Source of the DNA: Paenibacillus sp. FSL H7-0737
GTDB lineage: Bacteria > Bacillota > Bacilli > Paenibacillales > Paenibacillaceae
DNA: 64,000 bases
Reading direction: 5' to 3'
NCBI RefSeq assembly: GCF_000758545.1
Contig: NZ_CP009279.1
Span: 1,798,001 to 1,862,000 of the forward strand
The notes under the pieces were generated by a model. The model saw nothing but the letters and a program-made list of their open reading frames with translations, had not been told where the DNA came from and did not search any database. A program made the position numbers and the translations under genes. Shown here piece by piece: positions 63,895 to 64,000 of this stretch. How positions within the stretch are numbered: position 1 is the stretch's first letter; every line of letters starts with the position of its first letter.

Positions 63895-64000
63895 CATTTT
63901 TCATATATAATGAAGTAAATGGAATATTACCCCATTCGTCTCCGTCTAGAGACTGAGTGGAAGTTCCTTCTCTCGCCGCTGTTTATGAGCGCTTCCTTCC

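Overview
The window reads as chromosome of a spore-forming Bacillota of the Paenibacillus type. The evidence is T-box and SAM-riboswitch leaders, CotF-type coat proteins, a Spo0E-like phosphatase, a probable small acid-soluble spore protein behind a sigma-G promoter, a GlcT/ptsGHI glucose system, the yuaF-floT pair and AGGAGG ribosome sites throughout. No tRNA, rRNA, CRISPR array, insertion sequence or prophage block was seen. Genes lie on both strands, most on +.

Layout. 1-6.5 kb: the end of galT, an iron alcohol dehydrogenase, yuaF-floT behind an ECF-type promoter, and an ABC exporter pair. 6.6-12.1 kb: glcT, then ptsG-ptsH-ptsI behind a RAT/terminator leader with an unusually branched fold. 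12.2-16.4 kb: a type I pullulanase with a C-terminal pullulan-binding domain, and a membrane diguanylate cyclase on the minus strand. 16.8-22.7 kb (minus): a YknXYZ/MacAB-like exporter operon led by a large secreted protein of unknown function. 22.9-29.4 kb: T-box(Phe)-pheS-pheT, then a ZapA fused to a very long coiled coil. 29.5-36.8 kb: a CuA-like lipoprotein with a probable AUU start, a second diguanylate cyclase, a YvlD-like membrane protein, mutS2, a DUF350 protein, a 26-residue membrane peptide, a zinc-ribbon protein and a flavin oxidoreductase. 36.9-42.3 kb: two coat proteins, an AlaR/AlaT-like pair, a Spo0E-like protein, a cobalamin adenosyltransferase, an RluA-type pseudouridine synthase and an ArsC/Spx-family protein. 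42.4-50.1 kb: an alpha-galactosidase divergent from a LacI regulator, sugar ABC genes and a six-hairpin glycosidase. 50.3-54.7 kb: a 5'-3' exonuclease, a ROK kinase, an HRDC protein and corA. 55-64 kb: SAM riboswitch-metA-metI, mqnC (futalosine menaquinone route), an SPFH/ribbon-helix-helix gene pair, T-box(Thr)-thrS, a 3D-domain protein and the SASP-like gene.

The most unusual signals are these. (1) A structured repeat of about 110-130 bp occurs in two intergenic spots (24.4 and 41.8 kb), with a compensatory base-pair change between copies. (2) A minus-strand corA leader holds a promoter, a 42-codon ORF and an intrinsic terminator overlapping that ORF's end, which looks like attenuation. (3) The ptsG terminator contains a three-way junction. 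(4) Two divergent neighbours at 29.95 and 30.18 kb may both start at AUU. (5) There is a 42-bp perfect palindrome at 51.38 kb. (6) A secreted multi-module protein is tied to an ABC exporter. All calls come from reading the sequence; no database search was run.
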